The notes under the pieces: model-generated
Databases searched by the model: none
What the model was told of the DNA's origin: nothing
Seen by the model: the letters and a program-made list of their open reading frames with translations, nothing else
Shown: piece by piece, positions 15,767 through 24,975 of the stretch
Numbering within the stretch: position 1 is the stretch's first letter
Layout of the letters: the number at the start of each line of letters is the position of its first letter
From: Burkholderiales bacterium
GTDB taxonomy: Bacteria > Pseudomonadota > Gammaproteobacteria > Burkholderiales > Burkholderiaceae_C
Assembly (NCBI GenBank): GCA_018969975.1
Contig: JAGWXI010000004.1
Span: 1-64,000 of the forward strand
Length of the DNA stretch: 64,000 bases
Direction of reading: 5' to 3'
Position numbers and translations under genes: made by a program

Positions 15767-17380
15767 GGGAAAGGCGATCGGTTTAGCGCCTTCAAACCAA
15801 ATTTTGTAGCGCTGCATCACCATACCGAAATCACTGGAATTTTCAAATTGGGTTAACCAATTATGAAGTGCTGTCCACGGTTGCGCATCAAACCAAGTTC
15901 TATCTGTTCGCGCAAACTGCCTTACGAATGGGGCAATAGCTGCATCCGCCCAACACCACTTTTCTCCCATTAGAAAATGCGTTTGCAGGAGTTTTGAATT
16001 AAGTTGATCCAAGTAAAAAGAGCCTTTTTCTCGGTCGTCTAAGCCATGACGTAATTGGTAACGATCTGGGTATTTATAACGGTCTAGGCAGGGTTTAAAT
16101 TCATCGTCGATAGTTTGAACCCATGCATGCGCCTCTTGATCAATGGCTAGACCTGCAGTGGACCAGCCTTGGGGATCATTTTGATGCAAAGCCCAATGCA
16201 TGATGTCCAAGCTTTCATCGAGTACGCGGTCCTTCAGCACCAATACAGGTACCGTACCTTTTGGGGATGCTTGCAACATCTGATCGGGTTTATGGGCGAG
16301 GGTAATCTCGCGCATTTCACAGCGTACGCCGCTGACCAACAGAGCTAGGCGCGCGCGCATAGCGTAGGGGCAACGCCTGAATGAATAAAGAATCGGTGCA
16401 TCTTGCGGCAGTAATGCTTTCATCTTTCCTTGTCTTTGCGCGATGCCGATGTGATCACTTTGCCGCGATTTAGCAATCTCCCACTGTTTTTGTCTTTCAC
16501 GTGCGCTATTTTTTTGAACCTCCGTAGTGTGGTCGTGACAACGTGGACAGCTAACGCCTAGTTCAAAAAAAGGAGAAGATTTAGCACCAACTGGTAATGG
16601 TTCACGGCAACAACGACAGAGTTCTTGGTTGCCTTGTTGAAGCCCGTGTTGAACCGAAACACGCTCATCAAATACAAAGCATTCACCTTCCCATAAGCTT
16701 TTATCTTCAGGAATAGTTTCAAGGTATTTCAAGATACCGCCCTGCAAGTGGTAGACATCTTCAAAACCGTGTGAACGCATGAGGGCAGTGGATTTTTCAC
16801 ACCGAATGCCACCAGTACAGAACATCGCTACGCGTGGTTTTTTACCATGGCGCTCTTGAAGCGATTTAGCAGTCTTGATCCATTCAGGCAACTGAGAAAA
16901 GCTTTGAATTTGCGGGTCGACAGCACCCTTGAAAGTTCCAATAGCTACTTCGTAGTGGTTGCGTGTATCAATGACAACAACATCAGGATCAGATATCAAT
17001 GCATTCCAATCTTGCGGCCGAACATAGGTGCCAGCCATGCGGGTAGGGCTGATGCCCTCAACACCCATGGTCACGATTTCTTTCTTTAATCGCACCTTCA
17101 TTCGGTGAAAAGGAGGTTTATTGGCTAGCGACTCTTTGTGTTCCAGGTTGGCAAAGCGAGCGTCTTGGCGTAAATAATTCAAAACAGCATGAACATCAGG
17201 GACTGCACCTGCAATGGTGCCGTTGATTCCTTCATTGGCTAAAAGAATCGATCCCTTCACGTTATGCGCCTCGCAAAAAGCTAATAAGGCGGGCCTACGT
17301 TCTGCATAATTTGGAAAATCTACAAATTGGTAGAAGGCTGCAGTTAGGTAAACAGGGTTATCTTGCGTTTGAATTGTCAT
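15758..17380 (-). CDS. trhO: TrhO-type tRNA U34 hydroxylase fused to a glutathione S-transferase domain
   Basis: A 540-residue fusion. Residues 1-290 are TrhO/YceA: an acylphosphatase-like N-terminal domain, then a rhodanese domain with the catalytic cysteine in FCTGGIRCEK (C188), then a cysteine cluster (C255, C257, C258, C278, C281). TrhO hydroxylates uridine 34 of certain tRNAs on the way to 5-methoxyuridine. After a charged linker (about 285-325), residues 327-540 form a GST/thioredoxin-fold domain starting YSFRRCPYAMRARLAL with a glutaredoxin-like cysteine C337, then a GST C-terminal helical domain. E. coli TrhO is about 350 residues and has no such extension. The frame is open throughout, so no split is seen. 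Confidence 0.85.
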   Translation of the reverse strand: MTIQTQDNPVYLTAAFYQFVDFPNYAERRPALLAFCEAHNVKGSILLANEGINGTIAGAVPDVHAVLNYLRQDARFANLEHKESLANKPPFHRMKVRLKKEIVTMGVEGISPTRMAGTYVRPQDWNALISDPDVVVIDTRNHYEVAIGTFKGAVDPQIQSFSQLPEWIKTAKSLQERHGKKPRVAMFCTGGIRCEKSTALMRSHGFEDVYHLQGGILKYLETIPEDKSLWEGECFVFDERVSVQHGLQQGNQELCRCCREPLPVGAKSSPFFELGVSCPRCHDHTTEVQKNSARERQKQWEIAKSRQSDHIGIAQRQGKMKALLPQDAPILYSFRRCPYAMRARLALLVSGVRCEMREITLAHKPDQMLQASPKGTVPVLVLKDRVLDESLDIMHWALHQNDPQGWSTAGLAIDQEAHAWVQTIDDEFKPCLDRYKYPDRYQLRHGLDDREKGSFYLDQLNSKLLQTHFLMGEKWCWADAAIAPFVRQFARTDRTWFDAQPWTALHNWLTQFENSSDFGMVMQRYKIWFEGAKPIAFPVK

Positions 17381-17391
17381 GGCAGCATGGG

Positions 17392-17412
17392 GCAGTTAGT
17401 ATCAGAAACTGC
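17392..17412. repeat. Short inverted repeat in divergent intergenic region
   Basis: GCAGTT (17392-17397) and AACTGC (17407-17412) are perfect reverse complements 9 bp apart. They lie in the 59-bp gap between the divergent TrhO-GST and M16 peptidase genes. This may be an operator or chance; arms of six bases are weak evidence. Confidence 0.2.
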
Positions 17413-17439
17413 TATTGTCTTTAGGCGGTAAAACTAATT

Positions 17440-20163
17440 ATGCAACTATTCATCCACAGATTTTTCATCGCGATTGTTTTTTTGCAATTGTGCTGCGTCA
17501 ATGCCTTTGCCCAAGCCCCAAAGCCTGCGAGTCAAGTAACGCAACATACTGCAGGCGGGATATCTAGTTTCACGCTGTCAAACGGATTCAAACTTATCTT
17601 GATTCCTTTTCCCACGGCAAGTAATGTGCGTGTGGAATTACTTGTCAAGACCGGTAGCAAGCTAGAGGGATATGGCGAGACGGGCATGGCCCATTTGCTC
17701 GAGCACATGCTCTTTAAAGGCGCAGGCAATCGAAAAAATATAAAAGATGATTTAACCGCCATGGGTGCGAATTGGAACGGTACAACCACAGCTGATAGAA
17801 CTAATTATTTTGAAACGATTTCCTCTGATCCTGAAAAATTAGACGAGGTGATTCGCCTCGAGGCGGATCGCTTTATTCGGTCTAAATTTAGCAAAGCGGA
17901 CTTGGATAGCGAAATGACGGTTGTTCGTAATGAACTTGAAAACTCTGAACGTAACCCATCACGTTTGGTATTTGACGCTCTTGGACGCAATAGTTTTATT
18001 TGGCATGGCTACTCTCGCTCAACGATTGGCGCACGGACAGACATTGAAAATACCAGCTATGAGGCGTTACGTGCTTTTCATTACAAACACTATCGACCCG
18101 ACAATGCGGCGCTCATAGTGTCTGGGAATTTTGACTTCCAACGGGTTTTAGCGCTTGCCAGCCAATTATTCTCAGTTGCAAAGAATCCATCCACTAGCAA
18201 ACAAATCAATTGGACATTCGACAGCCCGCAAGCATTGACGCAACGCAGTGAGCTATTCGCCTCGGTAGGGACAACCATAGCTGCAAGTTCTTGGAAATTA
18301 CCGGGCGTAACCGATCGTGACGCGCATGCACTTGATCTGGCTGCAACGGCTATTTGCGATGCTGACTGGGGTAGTTTGCGAAAAGATTTAGTAACTAACC
18401 GCGCAGTTGCAGTCTCTGCATATTGCTATACGTCTGCTGATGCTGATTACAGTCGTTTTGTAGCAATTGCCAAAGCGGGGCAAGATGCCGATGCTGAGTT
18501 GATCTCTAAGCATTTAATCCAACATATTCAAGACGCAGCCCGCAATGGCGTAACGCAGGCGCAATTAGAGCGCGCACGCCAATCGGAGCTAAACCAAATT
18601 GAACGGGCATTGGATACCCATGAATCGATTGCATCCATAGTTTCACGTTATGAAGTAGCGGGTGACTGGAGGCTGATGTTTTGGGTGCGCGATGTAGTGC
18701 AGTCTTTAAGTCTTGAGGAGGCAAATGCAGCGCTAAAGAAGTGGCTCGTAGCTACGAACCGAGGAGACGTTTTACTGCGGCATTTAGAAAGCACACCGCC
18801 ATTACTTATCGCGCAACCTGCATCCGCAGCAAGCAGAGTGGAAGGCAAATCGTGGGGAAGTATTTTTTCTGTTGCTGATCCAGCGCCCAAATCTTTATTG
18901 GAGTTGTCGAATTCCACAAAAACTTTTGATCTTGGTAGCCATCAATTCAGAGCAAGTTTGATCACGCGTCAAACGCAGGGTGACAAAGTGTGGATGGTGA
19001 TACAAAACGATTACGGAACCCCACAATCTTTGCGCAACAGAAAATACGCCTGTACTGCAGCCAGTTATTTAATGGGCTTTGGTGGCGGGGGATTTAATCG
19101 CGATGCGTTAAGCCGTCAAATGGAAGAACTCAAGGCTACTTGGAACCTACGTCTCTCAGGTATCTCATTAGAAGTTCCAAGAAAAAATTTAGAGAAGACG
19201 CTAGAAATATTATTTTCAGTATGGCGCGAACCATCCTTGCCTTTGAAGGAGTTTGACAGCTACAAACTGGGCCTGCTGGCCTCTATGGATGCACAGCTTA
19301 AAAATCCTGTTGCATTGGCAGATAACGCTACGCGCATCAGGTTTGATAACTTTCCTGAGGGCCATTGGAGTAAGCCCCAAGTTTTTGAAGAGCAAATCGA
19401 CAATATCAAAAAATTGTCGTTGGAGGATGTTCAGCGTTGTGCCGGGGAATTTACCAAGTTGTCGCAAGCAAGAATTGGCATAGTTGGTAATTTGCAAGAG
19501 CAAGATGTTCGAAATCTTTGGGCAAAGCTAGGTTTGACTAAAGGTCCAGAAGCGGGCTATGAACGTATTTCTGAACCTGCGGCCCCTTCTCAAGTCGACA
19601 CATCATTTATACGAATAGTCAAGCCCGATACAACCAACGCTAAGGTGATGGGTGTTGCAGTATTGGCTTTAAGCCGCAAGTCCGTTGATTACCCTGCATT
19701 ACAACTTGCCGTAGAGGTTTTGGGTGGAAATGCGAGCAGCTTAATTTGGAGAGAGCTACGCGAGAAGGACGGCTTAGCCTATTCAACTGGAATGCAAATC
19801 AGTGCCTCCATGCTCGACGAACGCACCACTGTTCAATTACATGCAACCTCTGCAAGTAGCCAAGCGGATAGAGCGATGGAAAAACTCAAGCAGGTATTAC
19901 AAGATGTATTTGACAGGGGCTTTACGGCAGCAGACATCGCGCGTGCTAAAAAAACATGGCTGGAGCGAAGAAAGTCTTACTTAGGCAAAGAGAGTAACTT
20001 TGCTTCAACCTTAGCGGATGCTTTGTACGATGGCTATGATTTTTTAGCGAGACAAAGACTAGATGAAGCTATAGAACAAGTAACCGCAAAACAAGCCTCT
20101 GACGTGGTGCGCAACTATTTACAAAAAAGCCCTATGGTCTGGTCTATCGGGCAGGGTAAGTAG
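17440..20163 (+). CDS. Periplasmic M16-family zinc metallopeptidase
   Basis: A 907-residue protein with a signal peptide (residues 1-25, cut near AFA-QAP). The first M16 domain has the inverted zinc motif HLLEH (H85, E88, H89) in GMAHLLEHMLFKG, with a downstream glutamate in ELENSERNP. The later half holds further M16-like domains without an HxxEH, as in double-length family members such as pitrilysin. It should degrade peptides in the periplasm. Length and layout fit the M16 peptidases widespread in Burkholderiales. It stands alone, divergent from TrhO-GST. Substrate unknown. Confidence 0.88.
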   Translation: MQLFIHRFFIAIVFLQLCCVNAFAQAPKPASQVTQHTAGGISSFTLSNGFKLILIPFPTASNVRVELLVKTGSKLEGYGETGMAHLLEHMLFKGAGNRKNIKDDLTAMGANWNGTTTADRTNYFETISSDPEKLDEVIRLEADRFIRSKFSKADLDSEMTVVRNELENSERNPSRLVFDALGRNSFIWHGYSRSTIGARTDIENTSYEALRAFHYKHYRPDNAALIVSGNFDFQRVLALASQLFSVAKNPSTSKQINWTFDSPQALTQRSELFASVGTTIAASSWKLPGVTDRDAHALDLAATAICDADWGSLRKDLVTNRAVAVSAYCYTSADADYSRFVAIAKAGQDADAELISKHLIQHIQDAARNGVTQAQLERARQSELNQIERALDTHESIASIVSRYEVAGDWRLMFWVRDVVQSLSLEEANAALKKWLVATNRGDVLLRHLESTPPLLIAQPASAASRVEGKSWGSIFSVADPAPKSLLELSNSTKTFDLGSHQFRASLITRQTQGDKVWMVIQNDYGTPQSLRNRKYACTAASYLMGFGGGGFNRDALSRQMEELKATWNLRLSGISLEVPRKNLEKTLEILFSVWREPSLPLKEFDSYKLGLLASMDAQLKNPVALADNATRIRFDNFPEGHWSKPQVFEEQIDNIKKLSLEDVQRCAGEFTKLSQARIGIVGNLQEQDVRNLWAKLGLTKGPEAGYERISEPAAPSQVDTSFIRIVKPDTTNAKVMGVAVLALSRKSVDYPALQLAVEVLGGNASSLIWRELREKDGLAYSTGMQISASMLDERTTVQLHATSASSQADRAMEKLKQVLQDVFDRGFTAADIARAKKTWLERRKSYLGKESNFASTLADALYDGYDFLARQRLDEAIEQVTAKQASDVVRNYLQKSPMVWSIGQGK

Positions 20164-20234
20164 TTAGGTGGTTTTGGCCGTCAATTTCAATGGGAGGCAC
20201 ATTAAACACATAGGGTTGAAGTTAGCAATAAGGC

Positions 20235-20259
20235 TATCTTGAATTTTGAGATCAAGATA
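20235..20259. repeat. Hairpin between convergent genes
   Basis: TATCTTGA (20235-20242) and TCAAGATA (20252-20259) are perfect 8-bp complements around a 9-base loop. They sit in the 121-bp gap between the M16 gene and the convergent hydrolase gene. The stem is A+T-rich and no clear T-run follows, so terminator function is possible but not convincing. Confidence 0.3.
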
Positions 20260-20284
20260 AAAACTTTCAGTTAATAGACGAATT

Positions 20285-21088
20285 TCAAAGCTGATCGTCA
20301 ACGCTGTCGATAAATTTTCTTAAGTGTTGGTTAAAGGCATGCGGTTGCTCAATATTGGATAGATGCGCTGCATTTTCTAAGACAACCATTTGCGAGCCTT
20401 CAATCATTCGATTTAAAACAATGGATTGCTCCACAGTACAAGCGGGGTCTTGCCGTCCTGTCATTACCAAAGTGGGAGCATGAATTTTTAGCAACATAGT
20501 GGTTTGTGCCATGTCTCGAATTCCGCTGGCACAAGCAATATAGCCCTCGGCTTTTGTTCCTAAGATGAATTTGCGTACTTTTTCAATATCTTCAGGCGCT
20601 CTGGCAATGAATTCAGGAGTAAACCAGCGTTTGATGGTGCCGTCAACAAGGCCAGAAATTCCTTGTTCGGTAGCAATTTCAATCCGCTCGGCCCACATGT
20701 TTCTTGGTGGCATTTCACTGGCCGTATCGCATAGGCCTAATGAGAGAACTTGATGCGGAAATTTAGCACCCATTTGTTGGGCAATCATGCCGCCCATGGA
20801 AAGTCCAACGATGTGTGCTTTGGAAATTTTTAGGGCGTCCAGTAGAGCCGATAAGTCTTGGGCTAAGAGATCAACGCTGTAGGGTCCAGCAGGAGTGCTG
20901 GATCGACCGTGGCCGCGGGTGTCGTAGCGCAATACGCGGTAACGATCAGATAGAGCAGGTACGGTCCAGTCCCACATGTCGTAGTTGGACATGAGGCTGT
21001 TGCTGAGTACAACTACACGGCCCGTATCTGGACCATCAAATCGGTACGCTGTTGAAAATCCATTGATGGTTACAAATGAGGCAGTCAT
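20285..21088 (-). CDS. Alpha/beta hydrolase, 3-oxoadipate enol-lactonase-like
   Basis: A 267-residue alpha/beta hydrolase. The nucleophile is S97 in GLSMGG, the acid lies in GRQDPACT (about 215) and the catalytic histidine in ENAAHLSNIEQ (about 242). The N-terminal segment with LSNSL, DMWD and RVLRYDTRGHGRS closely follows PcaD, which hydrolyses 3-oxoadipate enol-lactone in the protocatechuate/catechol pathway. No other pca or cat gene is in the window, so a different lactone or ester is equally possible. It is monocistronic, with a 250-bp A+T-rich gap separating it from the divergent ABC receptor gene. Confidence 0.75.
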   Translation of the reverse strand: MTASFVTINGFSTAYRFDGPDTGRVVVLSNSLMSNYDMWDWTVPALSDRYRVLRYDTRGHGRSSTPAGPYSVDLLAQDLSALLDALKISKAHIVGLSMGGMIAQQMGAKFPHQVLSLGLCDTASEMPPRNMWAERIEIATEQGISGLVDGTIKRWFTPEFIARAPEDIEKVRKFILGTKAEGYIACASGIRDMAQTTMLLKIHAPTLVMTGRQDPACTVEQSIVLNRMIEGSQMVVLENAAHLSNIEQPHAFNQHLRKFIDSVDDQL

Positions 21089-21338
21089 AAATTAAAAAAA
21101 AGTTTTGAGAAACCTATGCTAACCAGCAAACAGCAAGCTGTAACCATGCTCCTGATGAAAACCCTAGGTAAAAACATTAACCCTCTTCAAATATTTCAGG
21201 CCAAGTTTAGTGCTCATATCAAGAATCAGCATTACTACCTATTCGGTTGTCGGTTATTGAAGTTCACAATAGAAACAGTTGCAGAAAACTTTCTATGTTT
21301 ATAGTGCGAAAATTTATTCAAGTTAATAAGGAAATATT
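21089..21338. promoter_or_regulatory. A+T-rich divergent intergenic region
   Basis: The largest gap in this part of the window. It holds the promoters for the hydrolase at 20285 and the ABC receptor at 21339. A possible promoter for the receptor gene lies near 21270-21310, around TTGCAG and TATAGT, but the 15-base spacing is short. No strong palindrome was found. A small open frame at 21116-21304 has no recognisable start site or family and is not called as a gene. Confidence 0.3.
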
Positions 21339-22931
21339 ATGAAATCAAGCATCATTAAAAATTTTCATCTGCTTTCTTTAGCGACTTTATTGTGTTTGAC
21401 CGCCACAATAAACGTTAGTTCTTTTGCTGCACAACTTAAATGGGCTGCTCAAAATGATATTTTGACTTTAGACCCACATGCTCAAAATCATGCTACTACC
21501 AATAATATTGTTGGCCACGCCTACGAGCCCTTGGTTCGTTTTGATAAAAACTATCAAATAGAACCAGCCCTAGCAACTAGTTGGAAGAATATAAATGCAA
21601 CTACCGTAAGATTTAATTTGCGGAAAAATGTGAAGTTCCATGACGGCAAACCTTTTACTGCGGATGATGTTTTGTTTTCATTTGACCGTATTAGACAACC
21701 ACAAGGGACAATGCAAATTTATGTCAGTGGCGTAAAAGAAATTAAAAAAATCGATAGTCATACTGTTGATGTGATATCGGAGAAGCCCAACCCCACCATG
21801 CTAAATAATTTCACAACTTTTCTCATTATGAGTAAGGCTTGGTGCATTGAAAATAACTCTCCCAAAATCCAAGATTACAAAGCCAAAGAGATTACATTCG
21901 CCTCTACTAGAACAAATGGTACGGGACCCTATATCATCAAAGAGTGGCAACCAGACCAAAAGGTAGTGCTTACAGCCAATAAAAATTGGTGGCGCAAATT
22001 AGAGGGTAACGTAACAGACATCATTTACACACCTATTAAATCAGATCCGACCCGCATTGCCGCCTTGTTATCGGGAAACGTTGATGCAGTTACTGATCTG
22101 CCAACCCAGGATGTTGCACGCCTTCGTAATACACAATCACTAAAGGTACTAGATGGACCTGAAGTTCGCACCATTTTTTTAGCTATGGATCAAGGTAGTG
22201 AAGAGTTGAAATATGGACAGCCTGGGAAAAATATTTTCAAAGACGTACGGGTAAGAAAAGCCCTAAGCATGTCAATTGACCGAGTTGCTATTCAAAAAAG
22301 TATCATGCGCGATTTATCTTTACCTGCAGCCCTCTTGGTTGCGCCTGGGGTAAACGGTTACTCATCAGATTTAGATAAGGTTATGCCAGCTGATATCGAA
22401 GGAGCAAAAAAACTACTATCTGATGCTGGTTATCCCAATGGCGTCGAATTTACACTTGACTGCCCAAATAACCGTTACGTAAATGATGAAGAAGTATGCC
22501 AAGCAGTTGTCAATATGTGGGCAAAGGCTGGTATTAAAGCAAAGCTCAATGCTATGAATTTCGGACCTTTCATAGCAAAGATACAAAATTTCGATTCCAG
22601 CGTTTATATGCTGGGCTGGGGCGTTGCTAACTATGACGCCCAGTACACCCTTCAATCACTAGTCATGACACGGACCCAAGGTGCAGATGGCAGCTTTAAC
22701 TTTTCTAAAACTAGTAATCCAAAAGCTGATGCATTGATTGAGGCAATGAAGGCTGAGGTTGATAAAACAAAACGCAACAAGATCATTAACGAAGCTTTGG
22801 CTTTAACACGCGATGAAGTTTTTTATATTCCCTTACACCACCAAATGCGACCATGGGCGATGAAGCAAAACGTTACCATGTCTCATAATTCTAATGATGC
22901 ACCAAAAATGTATTACGTCACTGTGAAGTAA
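21339..22931 (+). CDS. Peptide/nickel-type ABC transporter solute receptor (SBP family 5)
   Basis: A 530-residue extracytoplasmic receptor of the DppA/OppA family. Residues 1-31 are a signal peptide ending near SSFAA. Family features are LDPHAQNHATT, the FNLRKNVKFHDGKPFTADDV segment and RVRKALSMSIDR. The family binds di/oligopeptides, opines, nickel or other polar ligands. It is preceded by AAGGAAA. It faces the four other transporter genes head-on, with only 3 bp between its stop and that of the last ATPase gene, an unusual arrangement for one importer. Codons are visibly A/T-rich. Confidence 0.88.
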   Translation: MKSSIIKNFHLLSLATLLCLTATINVSSFAAQLKWAAQNDILTLDPHAQNHATTNNIVGHAYEPLVRFDKNYQIEPALATSWKNINATTVRFNLRKNVKFHDGKPFTADDVLFSFDRIRQPQGTMQIYVSGVKEIKKIDSHTVDVISEKPNPTMLNNFTTFLIMSKAWCIENNSPKIQDYKAKEITFASTRTNGTGPYIIKEWQPDQKVVLTANKNWWRKLEGNVTDIIYTPIKSDPTRIAALLSGNVDAVTDLPTQDVARLRNTQSLKVLDGPEVRTIFLAMDQGSEELKYGQPGKNIFKDVRVRKALSMSIDRVAIQKSIMRDLSLPAALLVAPGVNGYSSDLDKVMPADIEGAKKLLSDAGYPNGVEFTLDCPNNRYVNDEEVCQAVVNMWAKAGIKAKLNAMNFGPFIAKIQNFDSSVYMLGWGVANYDAQYTLQSLVMTRTQGADGSFNFSKTSNPKADALIEAMKAEVDKTKRNKIINEALALTRDEVFYIPLHHQMRPWAMKQNVTMSHNSNDAPKMYYVTVK

Positions 22932-22934
22932 TTA

Positions 22935-23957
22935 CTAGCGGCCTTCCTCTACGGCATGGCATGCGACTAAAACATTTTTAAAATTCTGTAGGTAAGGCCT
23001 CTCTGTCTCGCATCTTTTGTTAGCCAAGGGACAGCGTGGATGAAAACTGCAACCTGAGGGGGGAGTAATTGGATTCGGTATCTCACCTTGGACGGGAGTT
23101 CGTGCTCGTCCTGTATCCTTTAACTTTGGAATTGCATCTAGTAGCATTCGAGTGTATGGGTGCTGTGGGTTACTAAATAAGGCATTTTTGTCAGCTAACT
23201 CCACCATTTGCCCCAAGTACATAACGCCAACCTTATCGCTTACATGGCGCACGACTGCTAAATTATGAGAGATGAAAAGGTAGGTAAGGCCACGCTGTCG
23301 CTGTAGTTCCTTCATGATGTTCAAAACTTGGGCTTGAACGCTAACATCTAAAGCAGAAGTTGGTTCATCGCAAACTAGAAATTCAGGTGATGTAGCTAAA
23401 GCTCGGGCAATCGATATGCGCTGTCTTTGCCCACCTGAGAATTGGTGCGGATACTTAAACATATCTTGATCTGAGAGTCCAACTGATTCCAATAGCCCTG
23501 TAACTTTAAATTTAAGCTCTGCATCATCTCGAAAAAGTTTGTGCTCACGCAAGGGTTCGCCAACTATTGCTTCAACTCTCCAGCGGGGATTTAAGCTTGC
23601 ATAGGGATCCTGAAAAATCATCTGTATGCGGCGACGGATAGCCTTGGCATTTTTAGATTTAAATTCTGAATATGCATCCTGCCCATCAAAGCTAAATTTC
23701 CCACGTGTTGGCTCATATAAACCAACAAGTAATTTCGCAACTGTGCTTTTACCGCAACCTGATTCACCCACCAAGGCCAAGGTTGTCCCTTTTTCAATTT
23801 GAAAGCTAATTCCATCCACTGCTTTAAGTATTTGTCTGGGTCTTTGTTCCAAAAATCGGGTGAGCCATGGGGAGGACACATCAAAAGTTTTAGCTAAATC
23901 ATTAGTTACTACTAAAGCTCCACTAGGAGAAGTATTGGGTAGCATAGACTGATTCAT
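22935..23957 (-). CDS. Peptide-type ABC transporter ATPase (DppF/OppF type)
   Basis: A 340-residue ATPase. The start chosen is the ATG at 23957, which overlaps the upstream stop as ATGA; an in-frame ATG at 23993 would add 12 residues inside the upstream gene. It has Walker A GESGCGKST, the Q-loop at IFQDPY, signature FSGGQRQR and Walker B LVCDEPTSALD. The C-terminal oligopeptide-ATPase extension has the cysteine pattern SGCSFHPRCPLANKRC, which in this subfamily can bind a [4Fe-4S] cluster. It pairs with the ATPase encoded just upstream to power the importer. Confidence 0.9.
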   Translation of the reverse strand: MNQSMLPNTSPSGALVVTNDLAKTFDVSSPWLTRFLEQRPRQILKAVDGISFQIEKGTTLALVGESGCGKSTVAKLLVGLYEPTRGKFSFDGQDAYSEFKSKNAKAIRRRIQMIFQDPYASLNPRWRVEAIVGEPLREHKLFRDDAELKFKVTGLLESVGLSDQDMFKYPHQFSGGQRQRISIARALATSPEFLVCDEPTSALDVSVQAQVLNIMKELQRQRGLTYLFISHNLAVVRHVSDKVGVMYLGQMVELADKNALFSNPQHPYTRMLLDAIPKLKDTGRARTPVQGEIPNPITPPSGCSFHPRCPLANKRCETERPYLQNFKNVLVACHAVEEGR

Positions 23958-24940
23958 AGACAGACTCCAGACTGATCTTCTTGGAGCCAGCAAGCTGATT
24001 TAGTTTCAGAGAAATTTTTAACTTCTTTTAGTTCAGGCTTTAATTGTTGACATTTTGATATTGCCGCAGGGCATCTGGGATTAAATGCACAGCCAATAGG
24101 TATGGAATTTAAACGCGGCATGGAACCATCTATTTGATTGAGTCGCGGTCGGTCGGTTTCAATATCAGGAATCGAAGCCATCAGACCTGCAGTGTAGGGG
24201 TGTTGTGGTTGATGTATTACTTGATTGACCGGCCCTATCTCAACGATACGCCCTGCGTACATAACCGCCACACGATCACATGTCTCAGCAATTACACCCA
24301 TATCATGGGTGATCAACATCACAGCAGCATTGTATTTTTTACAAACAGTTTTAAGCAAATTAATAATTTGAGCTTGAATTGATACATCTAACGCGGTAGT
24401 TGGTTCATCGGCAACAATAAGTTGTGGCTCTGCTGCTAGCGCAAGCGCAATCACCACCCTTTGTCGCATTCCTCCAGAAAACTGGTGCGGATAATGATCT
24501 ATTCGTTCAGATGCAGCAGCAATGCCAGTATCTTGCAACAGAGCGATTGCTCGTTCGCGAGCCTCATCATTAGATATGGGCAAATGGGCTTGAATAGTTT
24601 CAGTTATTTGCTTGCCGATAGAGTAGAGAGGATTAAGAGATGTCAAGGGGTCTTGAAAAATAGCTCCAATCTTGCGACCGCGAATATGACGCATTTGGGC
24701 ATTAGGTAGATTATCGATTTGTCGCCCTTGAAGAATGATCTCTCCATGGGTTATGCGCCCAGGTGGCTCTAATAGGCCAATTATTGATGCGCCTGTGAGG
24801 GATTTTCCAGCACCAGACTCTCCAACAACGCCCAAAATTTCTCCAGGTGCTATTGAGAAGGAAATACCGTCGAGCGCACGAATTATTCCGTTTCGATTGG
24901 GAAATTCCACAACTAAATTTTTGACATCTAGTAAATTCAT
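23954..24940 (-). CDS. Peptide-type ABC transporter ATPase (DppD/OppD type)
   Basis: A 328-residue ATPase with Walker A GESGAGKSL, Q-loop IFQDPLTSL, signature FSGGMRQR and Walker B LIVADEPTTALD. The C-terminal extension carries GCAFNPRCPAAISKC, the oligopeptide-ATPase cysteine motif. Walker A ends in Ser-Leu rather than the common Ser-Thr, which occurs in DppD-type subunits. It is third in the leftward operon after two permease genes (35 bp gap) and overlaps the DppF-type gene by 4 bp. Confidence 0.9.
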   Translation of the reverse strand: MNLLDVKNLVVEFPNRNGIIRALDGISFSIAPGEILGVVGESGAGKSLTGASIIGLLEPPGRITHGEIILQGRQIDNLPNAQMRHIRGRKIGAIFQDPLTSLNPLYSIGKQITETIQAHLPISNDEARERAIALLQDTGIAAASERIDHYPHQFSGGMRQRVVIALALAAEPQLIVADEPTTALDVSIQAQIINLLKTVCKKYNAAVMLITHDMGVIAETCDRVAVMYAGRIVEIGPVNQVIHQPQHPYTAGLMASIPDIETDRPRLNQIDGSMPRLNSIPIGCAFNPRCPAAISKCQQLKPELKEVKNFSETKSACWLQEDQSGVCL

Positions 24941-24975
24941 TTATCAGTAATTGCTAGTTGTTATCGGAGGTGATA

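Noticed and set aside
20285-21088. Protocatechuate pathway gene pcaD
   Set aside because: Sequence is PcaD-like but no other pca or cat gene is present, so the symbol was not assigned.
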